Both the position numbers and the translations under genes were made by a program. From positions 148,362-212,361 of the forward strand of contig NZ_FMYY01000006.1 of NCBI RefSeq assembly GCF_900101595.1: 64,000 nt of DNA, given 5' to 3'. The stretch comes from Paenibacillus sp. cl123 (GTDB lineage Bacteria > Bacillota > Bacilli > Paenibacillales > NBRC-103111). Shown piece after piece: positions 1 through 8,997 of the stretch. The notes under the pieces are model-generated. The model searched no databases and was not told the DNA's origin. It was given only the letters and a program-made list of their open reading frames with translations. Each line of letters opens with the position of its first letter. Position 1 is the stretch's first letter.

Positions 1-178
1 CGGGCGTACAAGGGTTATGATCGACAAGAAGGGGAGCGATAATTCATCACGAAAAGAAAGCGATTACAAGTCGGCTCCTGCTTTGGTTCTTACTGGTAAA
101 AGGGGGTGGCTGGACAGGATTCAGGGGAAGGGAATGACCAAGCTAGTTTCAGGCTGGCCTACCAATTAGAGGAGGTAC
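1..178. other. Leading edge, no gene recognised
   Basis: This stretch precedes the pectate lyase. Apart from the lyase ribosome binding site (GAGGAGG near 170-176) I see no convincing coding frame, promoter or terminator. It may hold the end of an upstream gene or the lyase promoter. Confidence 0.4.
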
Positions 179-3100
179 ATGATGAAGAAGAAAACGATTT
201 CTTTAATGCTTGCGCTCCTGCTTGCGATTCAGCTGCTGCCCGCGGCGCCGACGCTGGCTTCGCCGATCGGCATCAGCAATCTAACGCAAAACAACCTCTG
301 GTACGATCCGATAACTTATGCGGTATATGACGATCTGCAGACCGGCAAGCAAGTTTACGTTAACGATCCCTCCACGACTTTTTCCAACATAGGCCCTTAT
401 GCCGGCATGTCCTTTATCCAAACCAGCGGCGGAGCGGATCATAAGAACGAACCGACCAATCCCTTCCTTACATTCAATATTGATACGGATGCCACCATTT
501 ATGTCGCTATGCACGCCGACAACGCTTCAACGGAGCCATTCAATTCCGATTACTGGCTGGCCCCGCAATACGGCTGGACGTTTACGGGGAACACGATCGA
601 AGCCGAAGTCAAGGATGCGGAAGGCAACGTGACGGATACGAACATCTACCGCGTCTACTCGCGCACCTATAAGGCCGGAACCGTCGCCTTGGGCGGGAAC
701 CAAGCCACGGGGCATATCGGATTCGGCCGGATGTATGCGGTGCTGGTCGGCCCCGCAGTCGGCACGCCGCTGGATCCGCCGCCGCCACCGCCCAGTGTGG
801 TCCCCGGCACGATTCCCGCTTTCCCCGGAGCTGAAGGGGGCGGTAAATTCGCCACAGGCGGGCGCGGCAAGGACGTGTACTACGTCACGAATTTGAACGA
901 TTCCGGTCCAGGCTCGTTCCGCGACGCGGTCAGCCAAAGCAACAGGACGATCCTGTTCAAGGTGTCCGGGACGATCGAGCTGCAATCAATGTTATACGTA
1001 GCGTCCTCCAACTTGACAATTGCCGGGCAAAGCGCGCCCGGGGACGGCATTACATTCAAGAACTATACCGTTGTGTTCCAGGGCGACAACCTGATTGTCC
1101 GCTATCTTCGTTTCCGTACAGGAGACGAAGCGGGGCTTGATATGGACGGCACCACCGGGCGGCATCGCCAGCAGCTCATCTTCGACCATATTTCGGCGAG
1201 CTGGGGAACCGACGAATCGTTTTCCTTCTATCAGAACGTCGACTTCACGCTGCAATACAGCACGATCGGCCCGACGATCGTGAAATCGAATGTGCCCGGC
1301 AAAGGGTTCCACGGCTACGGCGGAATCTGGGGCGGCGAAAATGCCACCTTCTATTACAACTTGCTCGCTCACAACGACAGCCGCAATCCGCGGTTTTCCG
1401 GCAAATCGATGGACGTGCGCAACAATGTGATTTATGACTGGGGTTATAAGAGCATGTACGGCCAGAACGCTCAAGGCAATTTGGTCAACAATTACTACAA
1501 GGCCGGGATCAGCACCCTGATAGAAGCCCGGATGGCAGAGACGGATGTAGTTGACGCGAGTCCGCCTTACAGCTCCAGTATCGCGCTTACCGGCAACAAG
1601 AGCGTGCGCCGGGACGGCAGCTTGTCCGCCAGCAGCCACCCGAACAACTTCAGCGGCATCTACAAAAATCCGCAGATGTTCGTCAGCACACCGTTCGCGA
1701 TGCCGAATCCGTCGCCGCAGGACAGTCCCGACGTCGCTTACGAGAAGGTGCTGAATTACGCCGGCGCCAGCCTCAAGCGCGATGCCGTCGATCATGACCT
1801 CGTGAACGACGTTATCAACGGGACGGGGAGCGTCATCTATACGGCGAACAACGTAACGGCTGAGGAGCAAGCGACCCTGGACGGGAAGCGTGCGACGAAA
1901 GTAACGCTGCAATGGCCGGCGCTGCAAACGGCCGAAGTGCCTGCGGATACGGATGGCGACGGGATGCCGGATGTGTGGGAGCTGGAGCACGGATTGAATC
2001 CGAATGACGCTCTTGACGGGAAAACCGACTTTACCGGCGACGGCTATACCAATCTGGAGAAATACTTGAACGAACTGACGAGAGGCACGTTTCCGGAAGG
2101 GGTCGTTCCCTCCGTGCCGAAGGCTGTTGTGAACGGGGCTCCCGGCGATGTACGGGCTTTGGCATTGAACCGGGATTCGATCCGGCTGGACTGGACGCCC
2201 GTGGCTGGAGCAACCGGGTATCATGTTTACCGGGCGGCCAGCGCCAATGGCGCGTACACGAAGCTGACGACAACGGCGCTGACGGCTCCGCTATTCGTTA
2301 ATAACGGATTGACCGCCGGGACCGAATATGCGTACAAAGTGACGGCCGTTACTTCTAACGGGGAATCCGCTTTGTCGCTGCACGCCGCTGCCACGACGAA
2401 AGCGCCGCTTCAGCCGATTGCCGTCGATTTCAACGACGGAACGAACGGAGCGCCTTATTTCGCACCGGCCGACTGGCCGGCTGCCTGGCTTGTATCGTCT
2501 ACGCCGAGTTCGGCCGACAAGAGCCTCAGCGTTCCGCCCAATGCGATCGGGACGTTCACGTACGACTTTACAGCTGCAGGAACGACCTCCCATCTCCGGT
2601 TCGATTACATGCGGGAGGCAAACTTCGATCTGGATAAGCTTTTGTTCTATACGGGATCGAATTTCCTTGAGACGGTGGCTGATTCCGTCTACGGCTTGCG
2701 TTACCGGCTGGGGACGACGAACGAGTACCGTAATCTTATTCCAGGGTTCCAATTGAACAACTGGTATACGGTGGCGATTGATCTCGATTTTGCCGCGAAT
2801 ACGGTGACGTTCCGCACAGGGCCCAAGAACGGTCCGCTGACCGTGCAGGCTCAGGAATCGTATACGGGAGCAAGCCCCAAAATCAGCGCCTTGCGCATCT
2901 ACAATCAGCGCTCGAGCGGCAATGTGTACTTCGATAACCTGACAGCCTGGAACGGGCCGGCGGAACCGTCCGGCGTCACCGCCACCGCCAGAAGGAACGA
3001 AGTCGCGCTCAGCTGGAATTCCGTAAGCGGGGCCGACTCTTACGCCATCTACCGGGCGGAAAGCTTGGGCGGACCGTACCGGAAGCTGGAGGTTGGAGCT

Positions 3101-3784
3101 ATCACGGGCAACTCCTACCGGAATAAGGGTCTGGTGTCGGACACGACGTATTACTATAAGATCAGCGCCATCAACGCGGAAGGGGAATCACCTCTGTCGG
3201 CTCCGCTGCAAGTGACAGTCGGCGGCCCGTCCTCGGACCTGCTTGTCGATTTCAACGACGGAACGGTAGGGGAGCCGTATTCCGCCTATCCTACCGCATG
3301 GCCGGCGGCATGGCTGGTCGCGGTGGTGCCAAGCAGTGCGAACCGCAGCTTGAGCGTTCCGAACGGAGCGGCGAGCAACTTCGTATACGACTTTATAGAC
3401 GAGGGGCCAACTGCGCAGTTCAGCTTCGACTATATGCGGGAAGCGAACTTTAACGGAGACAAGATTTTGCTTTATACCGGCTCGAACTTCCTGGAGATTC
3501 AGACGGATACGGCGAACGGTCTGAAATACCGGCTGGGCACGAGCAGCACTTACCGGAATCTGCTTCCCGGCTTCCAATTGAACACGTGGTATAGGGTGAC
3601 GGTTGAACTCGATTTCACCACGAATACCGTTACGTTCCGCACGGGACCGCAGAACGGCACGCTGACGCAGCAGGCCCAGGAAACGTATACGGCCGCAAGT
3701 CCCAAAATCAGCGCCTTCCGCGTCTACAGCCAGCGGGCGGCGGGCAATGTGTATTTCGATAATTTCAATGTGTCTAAAGATTAA
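179..3784 (+). CDS. Secreted multidomain pectate lyase (PL1-like) with FN3 domains
   Basis: This protein should cleave de-esterified pectin by beta-elimination outside the cell. A basic and hydrophobic signal peptide (about 1-28) is followed by an unassigned N-terminal region, a six-proline linker near residue 200, and a right-handed beta-helix lyase domain (about 213-580). That domain opens with AFPGAEGGGKFATGGRG and contains FDHISASWGTDE, matching the Ca-binding IDH-STDE region of PL1 enzymes, and RNPRF, which carries a likely catalytic arginine. Near residue 589 a DTDGDGMPD calcium loop resembles thrombospondin type 3 repeats. Then come FN3, a module of about 180 residues, FN3 again and a second copy of that module. 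At 1,201 residues it is far longer than a single-domain lyase. The ATG at 179 follows GAGGAGG. The function is firm; the exact PL family is by eye. Confidence 0.9.
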   Translation: MMKKKTISLMLALLLAIQLLPAAPTLASPIGISNLTQNNLWYDPITYAVYDDLQTGKQVYVNDPSTTFSNIGPYAGMSFIQTSGGADHKNEPTNPFLTFNIDTDATIYVAMHADNASTEPFNSDYWLAPQYGWTFTGNTIEAEVKDAEGNVTDTNIYRVYSRTYKAGTVALGGNQATGHIGFGRMYAVLVGPAVGTPLDPPPPPPSVVPGTIPAFPGAEGGGKFATGGRGKDVYYVTNLNDSGPGSFRDAVSQSNRTILFKVSGTIELQSMLYVASSNLTIAGQSAPGDGITFKNYTVVFQGDNLIVRYLRFRTGDEAGLDMDGTTGRHRQQLIFDHISASWGTDESFSFYQNVDFTLQYSTIGPTIVKSNVPGKGFHGYGGIWGGENATFYYNLLAHNDSRNPRFSGKSMDVRNNVIYDWGYKSMYGQNAQGNLVNNYYKAGISTLIEARMAETDVVDASPPYSSSIALTGNKSVRRDGSLSASSHPNNFSGIYKNPQMFVSTPFAMPNPSPQDSPDVAYEKVLNYAGASLKRDAVDHDLVNDVINGTGSVIYTANNVTAEEQATLDGKRATKVTLQWPALQTAEVPADTDGDGMPDVWELEHGLNPNDALDGKTDFTGDGYTNLEKYLNELTRGTFPEGVVPSVPKAVVNGAPGDVRALALNRDSIRLDWTPVAGATGYHVYRAASANGAYTKLTTTALTAPLFVNNGLTAGTEYAYKVTAVTSNGESALSLHAAATTKAPLQPIAVDFNDGTNGAPYFAPADWPAAWLVSSTPSSADKSLSVPPNAIGTFTYDFTAAGTTSHLRFDYMREANFDLDKLLFYTGSNFLETVADSVYGLRYRLGTTNEYRNLIPGFQLNNWYTVAIDLDFAANTVTFRTGPKNGPLTVQAQESYTGASPKISALRIYNQRSSGNVYFDNLTAWNGPAEPSGVTATARRNEVALSWNSVSGADSYAIYRAESLGGPYRKLEVGAITGNSYRNKGLVSDTTYYYKISAINAEGESPLSAPLQVTVGGPSSDLLVDFNDGTVGEPYSAYPTAWPAAWLVAVVPSSANRSLSVPNGAASNFVYDFIDEGPTAQFSFDYMREANFNGDKILLYTGSNFLEIQTDTANGLKYRLGTSSTYRNLLPGFQLNTWYRVTVELDFTTNTVTFRTGPQNGTLTQQAQETYTAASPKISAFRVYSQRAAGNVYFDNFNVSKD

Positions 3785-3821
3785 GCCAATCAACAGCGGG
3801 AACGCGAAGGTGAAGGAAGCG

Positions 3822-4835
3822 ATGAGCCACATGACAAGGATCTACAAAATAGCGGTCGTAGGAGCCGGGCATAATGCAGAAGGCCATTTGAAGGCGATGA
3901 ATGGGCTGCGGGAACAATTGCAGCCTGTCGCGGTAGCGGATATCCGGCTCGACCGGGCGGAGCTGCTGTCCGCAGCGTTCGGCGCTACTGCGTATACAGA
4001 TTATCGCGAAATGGTGATGAAGGAGAAGCCGGATATCGTCGTCATTACGCTGCCGCATCATTTGCATAGGGAAGCGGCGGTCTTTTGCGCCGAGGCGGGG
4101 TGTCACGTGCTTCTGGAAAAGCCGATGGCGCTGAGTGCGCTGGAGTGCAGCGCCATTATGGAAGCCGTGCGGCGCAGCGGCGTTCGGCTGATGGTCGGCC
4201 ATACGCAGCATTTCCTGGCGGAAAACCTGCTCGCGAAAAAGCTCATCGAAGACGAAGCGCAGCAATTGGGACAGCTGGTCATGATGAATGACACGCGCCA
4301 CACTACCTACTACACGGCGCAGCGGCCCGCGTGGTTTCTCGATAAGCAGCGTTCGGGAGGCGGCATCCTGTTTAATCTGGGGTCCCACTCCGTCGATCGG
4401 ATCATGTGGCTCGGACAGGCGAAAATCGTAAAGGTCCGCGCCTCGATCAGCCATCACGGACCGGCAGGCGACGTGGAGGGGAGCGGAGTCGTCTTTCTGG
4501 AGAATGAACGGGGAGTGCCTTCCACCATCGTGCAGTCGGGGTACGGCGGCGTGCCGAGGAACGAGCTGGAGCTTGTTTTCACGAAAGCGATGGTGAAGGT
4601 CGCTCCCGGCCAAGGGGTGTGGATCAGCCGCAATGGCGCATACGAACAAATCCCGGTATCTCGCGCCGAGGACCCTTTCGTCCTTCAATTCCGCGAGTTG
4701 CTCGCAAGCATCGAAGAGGAGCGCGAGCCGGAATGCTCAATGAACTATTCCAGAGATGTCATTGCCGTTCTGGAGGGCATATACCGCTCGTATGAGCTTA
4801 ACTCGGAGGTGGCGGTTGCTGCTGGAGGAGAGTAG
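3822..4835 (+). CDS. Gfo/Idh/MocA family oxidoreductase
   Basis: A probable NAD(P)-dependent sugar or inositol dehydrogenase. The N-terminal Rossmann fold has VVGAGHNAEGH as its nucleotide loop, followed by the family hallmark EKPMAL (substrate or cofactor lysine) and, in the C-terminal domain, GGGILFNLGSHSVD, the usual G-G-x-D/N-x-G-x-H-x-x-D segment. The substrate cannot be read from sequence. It begins 37 bases after the pectate lyase stop, so the two are probably co-transcribed and it may act on pectin-derived or other plant sugars; that is inference. The frame is open upstream into the lyase gene, but the ATG at 3822 sits behind GAAGGTGAAGGAAG and starts just before the Rossmann fold. 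The ATG at 3831 is an alternative. Confidence 0.85.
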   Translation: MSHMTRIYKIAVVGAGHNAEGHLKAMNGLREQLQPVAVADIRLDRAELLSAAFGATAYTDYREMVMKEKPDIVVITLPHHLHREAAVFCAEAGCHVLLEKPMALSALECSAIMEAVRRSGVRLMVGHTQHFLAENLLAKKLIEDEAQQLGQLVMMNDTRHTTYYTAQRPAWFLDKQRSGGGILFNLGSHSVDRIMWLGQAKIVKVRASISHHGPAGDVEGSGVVFLENERGVPSTIVQSGYGGVPRNELELVFTKAMVKVAPGQGVWISRNGAYEQIPVSRAEDPFVLQFRELLASIEEEREPECSMNYSRDVIAVLEGIYRSYELNSEVAVAAGGE

Positions 4836-4973
4836 CTGACGGCTGCGGGAGGAAAGGTGTCCGCGTGCTGTAGCGGTGACGGGCAGTGCAGGTATGAAGT
4901 CCGGCGTGCCTGGGAGCTGCTTCGGAGTCACGCTTGCTTGCTGACAAGTAACGCTTGTCCTTCCGCTTGAAAG

Positions 4974-5011
4974 AGAGCCCGGTTTCCCCGTAGTGGGGAG
5001 AGCCGGGCTCT
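4974..5011. terminator. Hairpin between convergent genes
   Basis: AGAGCCCGG pairs with CCGGGCTCT, extended inward by CCCC/GGGG around a short loop. It lies between the convergent dehydrogenase and DsbA-like genes. Neither side has a long T run, so its strength as an intrinsic terminator is uncertain. Confidence 0.55.
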
Positions 5012-5039
5012 TGGCCGTACGCCCGCTTGTCTATGCGGG

Positions 5040-5678
5040 TCAGTCCGCCGCTTCCGCCGCCGTCTGCTCCAGCACCTTGACGATCTGATCGGGCGGGTAC
5101 GCTCCCGACAAGGCGTATTTGTTGTTGAAGACGAAGAAGGGAACTCCCGTTACGCCCATGCGGGCTGCCTGCTGCTGGTCGTCCTTCACCTGCGTCTCCC
5201 CTTCGCCCAGGTCCAGACGCCGGCCGAGCGCCTCGGCATCTTCTCCCAGCTCGGACGCCAGGCTAAGCAGCACTTCCCGGAGGGCGATGTCCTGCCCTTC
5301 TTCGAAGTAGGCCTTCATGACCGCATCCACCCACGGTCCTTGCTTGTCGGACGGCAGCAGAGCGGTCAATCGATGCGCGAGCTTCGTATTGGGCATCCGG
5401 GTTACCCGGTCAAACCGGAAGGGAACCCCCGCTGCAGCTCCGGCGCGCGTCACCTGGTCCGTAGCTTGAGCAATCTGATGAACGCCGCCCATCTTCTTGG
5501 CCATAGCCTCTTGGAACGGTTTGCCCTCCGGGGGCAGCTCCGGGTCGAGCTGATAGGCGCGGTAGCTTACGGTAGCCTGGTCCCCGTCTTTCCAAGCGGC
5601 CAGCGCCTTCATCAGATTGGACTTGCCGATGCGGCACCAGGGGCATACCATATCCGAGTAAATGTCGATCTGTATCAT
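5040..5678 (-). CDS. DsbA family protein, FrnE-like thiol oxidoreductase
   Basis: A cytoplasmic thioredoxin-fold protein of about 212 residues. It has a CPWC redox motif at residues 12-15 (SDMVCPWCRIGKS) and the cis-proline segment GVTGVPFFVFN near the C-terminus, with the helical insert typical of FrnE/2-hydroxychromene isomerase-like DsbA proteins between them. No signal peptide is visible, so it probably acts on cytosolic disulfides or as a glutathione/bacillithiol-linked oxidoreductase. The start is ATG 5676-5678 behind AGGGGAGG at good spacing; the upstream in-frame ATG has no such site. The gene appears to be transcribed alone. Confidence 0.85.
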   Translation of the reverse strand: MIQIDIYSDMVCPWCRIGKSNLMKALAAWKDGDQATVSYRAYQLDPELPPEGKPFQEAMAKKMGGVHQIAQATDQVTRAGAAAGVPFRFDRVTRMPNTKLAHRLTALLPSDKQGPWVDAVMKAYFEEGQDIALREVLLSLASELGEDAEALGRRLDLGEGETQVKDDQQQAARMGVTGVPFFVFNNKYALSGAYPPDQIVKVLEQTAAEAAD

Positions 5679-5714
5679 GATGAAACCTCCCCTACAAGAT
5701 AATGAGTCAACAAC

Positions 5715-5743
5715 AGTATGCGGCAACGGGCGGAAGAAGGCAA
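5715..5743 (-). promoter_or_regulatory. Possible sigma-A promoter of the DsbA-like gene
   Basis: On the minus strand TTGCCT and CATACT are separated by 17 bases, 37 bases upstream of the start codon. Both boxes deviate from consensus. Confidence 0.35.
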
Positions 5744-5981
5744 ATGGGGCAACAGCACCGAACCCATCTTGGGTACCTACCTACCTCCATCGCTCCGGCA
5801 GGCTGCGTTTTTTTTCGAGAGTAAGGAAAACTCAGCTTGAAAACGTTGCTGCTGTCCGCGTACCCTGGCGTAAACGCGAAACAAATACGGTGACTCTGCA
5901 GAAGTCCGGTGAATAAGAGGGCGGAGCGCGGCCTTCTTGCAAATATGGCTCCATGACGGCATGTGTCCTGGCCTTGCTTGT
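5744..5981. other. Intergenic, nothing recognised
   Basis: This is the gap between the DsbA-like gene and the 3' end of the MFS gene, both read on the minus strand. Frames here lack ribosome binding sites and I find no clear terminator for the MFS gene. Confidence 0.4.
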
Positions 5982-7307
5982 TTAGGCGCCCGCTTCTTCC
6001 GCGCTTGCGCCGCGAGTCTGATTGGCCGGGACGGGATGCGCGGACCGGCGGCGCAGCCAGACATGGACGGCGAAATAGCCGGCCATAGTCAAAACTGCGA
6101 GGCCGATGCTGACGCCGATCAGCGGCTGATAGCTGGAGAAGCGGTCGAACAGCAGTCCGGCGACCAAGGCTCCGACGATGCCGCCGGCCTGGTGGAACAG
6201 CAGCAGGAAGCCCGTCTGCGTCGTACCGCCTCCCCGTATCGCTTCCCGGGCCAGCAGCAGGCCGCCGGGAACCGCCCCTACGTAAGTAGCGCCGAACATC
6301 ACGGAGAATAACAGCGGCGAGAGCTCGAGATGAACGTAAAGCACGATGAAGCCAATCGCGCGTAGCCCGTAGAGCAGAGCCAGGATGAAGGCCCGGGGAA
6401 ACCGGTCCAGCATGTAGCCGAACAGGAACGAGCCCGCGATCTCCATCAAGCCGAGCGCGCTGATCGCGGAAGCGACCATGGTGTCGGACACCTGGGCATG
6501 CTGATGGATGGCCACCATATTCATCTCGACGGTCCCCATATGGAAGCCGCATACGAATAAGCCGAGCATCACCATCGGCAGCACAGGCGTCGAGCTTGCC
6601 GTAGAAGCTGCGGTCAGCATCCGACCGGCAAGCCGGCGGACGGGATGTGATAGGCGCGGTTCGGCTGCTGCGCTTTGCTCGGCTGCGGTCGGCCGGGTAG
6701 CCTCCGCATCCGGCCTGGCGGGAGCAGAGGCGCCGGATGCGGCGGGATTTCTCACGAGCAGCAGCGTGCTTGGAATAACGAGCAGGAGCCCGAGCAGAGC
6801 GGTTGCCAGGAAGGCATATTCCCAGGTAAGTCCCTTGTAGTGAATGAACACGGGGCTTGCGATCGCCAGTCCCAGCGGCGAGGCGCTGCTCAGGATGGTC
6901 AGCGCCTTGGCCCGGTGATGCTCAAACCAGTGAAAGACGAGCGCATACGTTGTGGTCGCTCCGATCCCCACGAGTCCGGAGAGCAGACCGTAACCCAGCA
7001 CGAAGGCCAAGGGATGCTGCACGATGAAAATCAGGGCGGAGCCGGCCGCCCCGAACAAGGCGCTGACGGCCATCACCGCTTTTGCCCCGTATTTGTCGAC
7101 CAGCCATCCCCCGAGCGGCATACAGAGCGCGGCAACGAGCAGATTGAGCGACCAGGCGTAGGAAATGAAGCTGCGGCCTACGGCAAAATCCTCGGTAATG
7201 GCGACCTGGTAGTACGCCATGACAAAACGGGACAACGCCCCGATACAGCCGAACACCCACAGAACCGCTAGCAGAAGCCATGCGTATTTTCTTTCTCGAA
7301 GCCACAT
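5982..7307 (-). CDS. MFS transporter, OFA/MCT-like
   Basis: A 441-residue integral membrane protein with about 12 hydrophobic segments in two halves, split by a charged Ala/Pro-rich cytoplasmic loop around residues 195-235. The MFS signature between TM2 and TM3 reads GGWLVDKYGAK, and the equivalent loop in the second half is GYMLDRFPR. The layout and length resemble the oxalate/formate or monocarboxylate-type MFS branch; the substrate is not predictable. The ATG at 7307 follows GGAGG. It is divergent from a MocR regulator across 138 bp containing a palindrome and repeat, so the pair is probably a regulator and its target. Confidence 0.85.
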   Translation of the reverse strand: MWLRERKYAWLLLAVLWVFGCIGALSRFVMAYYQVAITEDFAVGRSFISYAWSLNLLVAALCMPLGGWLVDKYGAKAVMAVSALFGAAGSALIFIVQHPLAFVLGYGLLSGLVGIGATTTYALVFHWFEHHRAKALTILSSASPLGLAIASPVFIHYKGLTWEYAFLATALLGLLLVIPSTLLLVRNPAASGASAPARPDAEATRPTAAEQSAAAEPRLSHPVRRLAGRMLTAASTASSTPVLPMVMLGLFVCGFHMGTVEMNMVAIHQHAQVSDTMVASAISALGLMEIAGSFLFGYMLDRFPRAFILALLYGLRAIGFIVLYVHLELSPLLFSVMFGATYVGAVPGGLLLAREAIRGGGTTQTGFLLLFHQAGGIVGALVAGLLFDRFSSYQPLIGVSIGLAVLTMAGYFAVHVWLRRRSAHPVPANQTRGASAEEAGA

Positions 7308-7345
7308 TGCCTATTCCTCCATTCTTCAAGCGGACCCTGGCATTT

Positions 7346-7419
7346 ATTATAGCGGCGCGTCTTTCGCCTGTACTCAGCCAATTGGCTACCTCCATGGCCA
7401 GCCAATTATGAGCTATACT
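7346..7419. promoter_or_regulatory. Divergent promoters with putative MocR operator
   Basis: The minus strand has a perfect TATAAT (7346-7351) for the MFS gene, and the plus strand has TATACT (7414-7419) for the regulator. Neither has a good -35 box. Upstream of both lies a 12-bp palindrome AGCCAATTGGCT (7376-7387), and its left half AGCCAATT recurs 24 bp later (7400-7407). MocR regulators often bind paired repeats next to promoters, so this is the likely binding site; that is inference. Confidence 0.5.
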
Positions 7420-7445
7420 GACTATATATGGGGAGGGGATCAGGC

Positions 7446-8894
7446 ATGGAATTTCGACGGGAGGCGGGCAGCCGTGAGCCGGTGTACCGGCAATTGGCCC
7501 GGTACTATGAGCGGCGGATCGCAGCCGGCGAGCTGCTGCCGGGCGAGCCGCTGCCGGCGGAGCGTGAGCTGGCGAAGCGGCTGGGCATGAATCGGAGCAC
7601 CGTCGCGGCAGCCTATGCGGACTTGCGCTCGGCGGGGCTGGTGAGCTCTGTGCGGGGGAGCGGAACGAGAGTGAGCGAGACGTTATGGGGAGACGCCCCA
7701 AAGCGCAATATGAACTGGCATGCCTATGTGGAGGGCGGAGCCTTCGTGCCGACGCGCGAGCTTGTGCGGCAGACCCGGGAAATGGCCGAGCAGCCCGGCG
7801 TGGTCAACCTGGCGCGGGGAGAGCTGTCGCCGGAGCTGATGCCCAAGGGGGTGCTGAGGCAGCTCTCCGGCGGGCTGGGATTGGAGCTGCCTTTCGGGTA
7901 TGCCGATGCCCGAGGGGACAAAGCGGTGCGCGAGCGGCTGTCCGTTCATCTGCATGACCGTCACGGAATTGCTGCGGGGCCGGATGAGCTGCTGCTGACC
8001 GGCGGGGCGCAGCAGGCGCTGCATCTGATCGCCAGCTGTCTGCTGCGTCCCGGCGATGCGATCGGTATGGAAGGCCCTTCGTATACCTACTCGCGGTCGC
8101 TGTTTATGTCGGCGGGCCTGCGATTGTTCCAGATTGCTATGGACGAGCAAGGGCTGATCCCCGAAGCCGTGGCGGACCTGTACGCCAGGCACAGGATCCG
8201 GATGATCTTTATCAATCCGACCTACCAGAATCCGACGGGCACGACGTTGTCCGCCGCCCGCCGTTTGGAGCTGCTGGCCATCTGTCAGGAACGCCGGATT
8301 CCGATCGTGGAGGATGATCCGTACAGCCTGCTGCCAGCGCTTGGTTCGCCGCTGCCGCCGGCCTCTCTCAAGGCGCTGGACCCGAGCGGCGACGCCGTGC
8401 TGTATGTGGGCACGCTGTCCAAGATCGCCGCGCCGGGTCTGCGTACCGGATGGATCGCTGCGCCCGCCGGCGTGATCAGGCGTCTGGCTGAGGCGAAGGA
8501 GGAGATGGATTACGGCTTCAGCGCCGTGCTTCAGGAGCTGACGTTGGCCATTCTGGACTCGAAGCTGTGGGAGTCGGAGCTGGAGCGGATACGCGCCGGT
8601 CTGACGGGACGAAGGGACCGGATGCTGGAGGCGCTGAAGCTTCATCTGGCGGATGCTGCGGAGTGGAAGGCGCCGGATGGCGGATATTATTTGTGGCTGA
8701 GGCTGAAGGATCGCATAGGCGAACCCGACCTGCTCCGCGAGGCGGCGGCCAGGGGCGTAGCGCTTGTGCCGGGAAGCGTCTACGGAGCCCGGCCAGGCTG
8801 TCTGCGGCTCGCCTTCTCCAGAGAGTCCGAGGAGCGTGTCGGAGAAGGGATAGCACGGCTTGCGGCTGTTCTAGCCGCGGCCAGGTGCAGATAA
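7446..8894 (+). CDS. MocR/PdxR-type GntR regulator with aminotransferase-like domain
   Basis: A PLP-dependent transcription factor of 482 residues. A GntR winged helix occupies about residues 10-75 (LPAERELAKRLGMNRSTVAAAY is the HTH, shown here across its recognition helix). A class I aminotransferase-fold domain follows from about 110, with the PLP lysine at residue 326 in TLSKIAAPGLRTGW and the Asp-containing VEDDPY segment. Such proteins use PLP or an amino compound as signal and usually control a divergent gene, here the MFS transporter. ATG 7446 is chosen because GGGGAGGGG lies 7 bases upstream; the in-frame ATG at 7428 overlaps that site. Confidence 0.88.
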   Translation: MEFRREAGSREPVYRQLARYYERRIAAGELLPGEPLPAERELAKRLGMNRSTVAAAYADLRSAGLVSSVRGSGTRVSETLWGDAPKRNMNWHAYVEGGAFVPTRELVRQTREMAEQPGVVNLARGELSPELMPKGVLRQLSGGLGLELPFGYADARGDKAVRERLSVHLHDRHGIAAGPDELLLTGGAQQALHLIASCLLRPGDAIGMEGPSYTYSRSLFMSAGLRLFQIAMDEQGLIPEAVADLYARHRIRMIFINPTYQNPTGTTLSAARRLELLAICQERRIPIVEDDPYSLLPALGSPLPPASLKALDPSGDAVLYVGTLSKIAAPGLRTGWIAAPAGVIRRLAEAKEEMDYGFSAVLQELTLAILDSKLWESELERIRAGLTGRRDRMLEALKLHLADAAEWKAPDGGYYLWLRLKDRIGEPDLLREAAARGVALVPGSVYGARPGCLRLAFSRESEERVGEGIARLAAVLAAARCR

Positions 8895-8926
8895 GGAAGA
8901 CGGAACGCTTGATCGAGGCGATTGCT

Positions 8927-8956
8927 TTGATTTTGACAGTCATTTGGGCGTATAGT
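8927..8956 (+). promoter_or_regulatory. Possible promoter of the TVP38-like gene
   Basis: TTGATT and TATAGT with an 18-base spacer. A better -35 box, TTGACA at 8933, is too close to the same -10. Weak support. Confidence 0.35.
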
Positions 8957-8997
8957 GGAGGGAGTACAAGCCAAAAAAGGTGGTTGAAGACGAACGT

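Noticed and set aside
106-330. Plus-strand frame before and inside the pectate lyase
   Set aside because: It overlaps the lyase start and signal peptide and has no ribosome binding site.
992-2224. Long minus-strand frame inside the lyase
   Set aside because: It is antisense to a well-supported secreted enzyme, with Arg/Val/His-rich composition and no motif.
3747-3821. Upstream extension of the Gfo/Idh/MocA gene
   Set aside because: It overlaps the lyase end; the ATG at 3822 with a ribosome binding site begins at the Rossmann fold.
5707-6552. Minus-strand frame overlapping the MFS gene
   Set aside because: It is a shadow frame with Arg/Gly/Pro-rich composition; the MFS frame has clear TM pattern.
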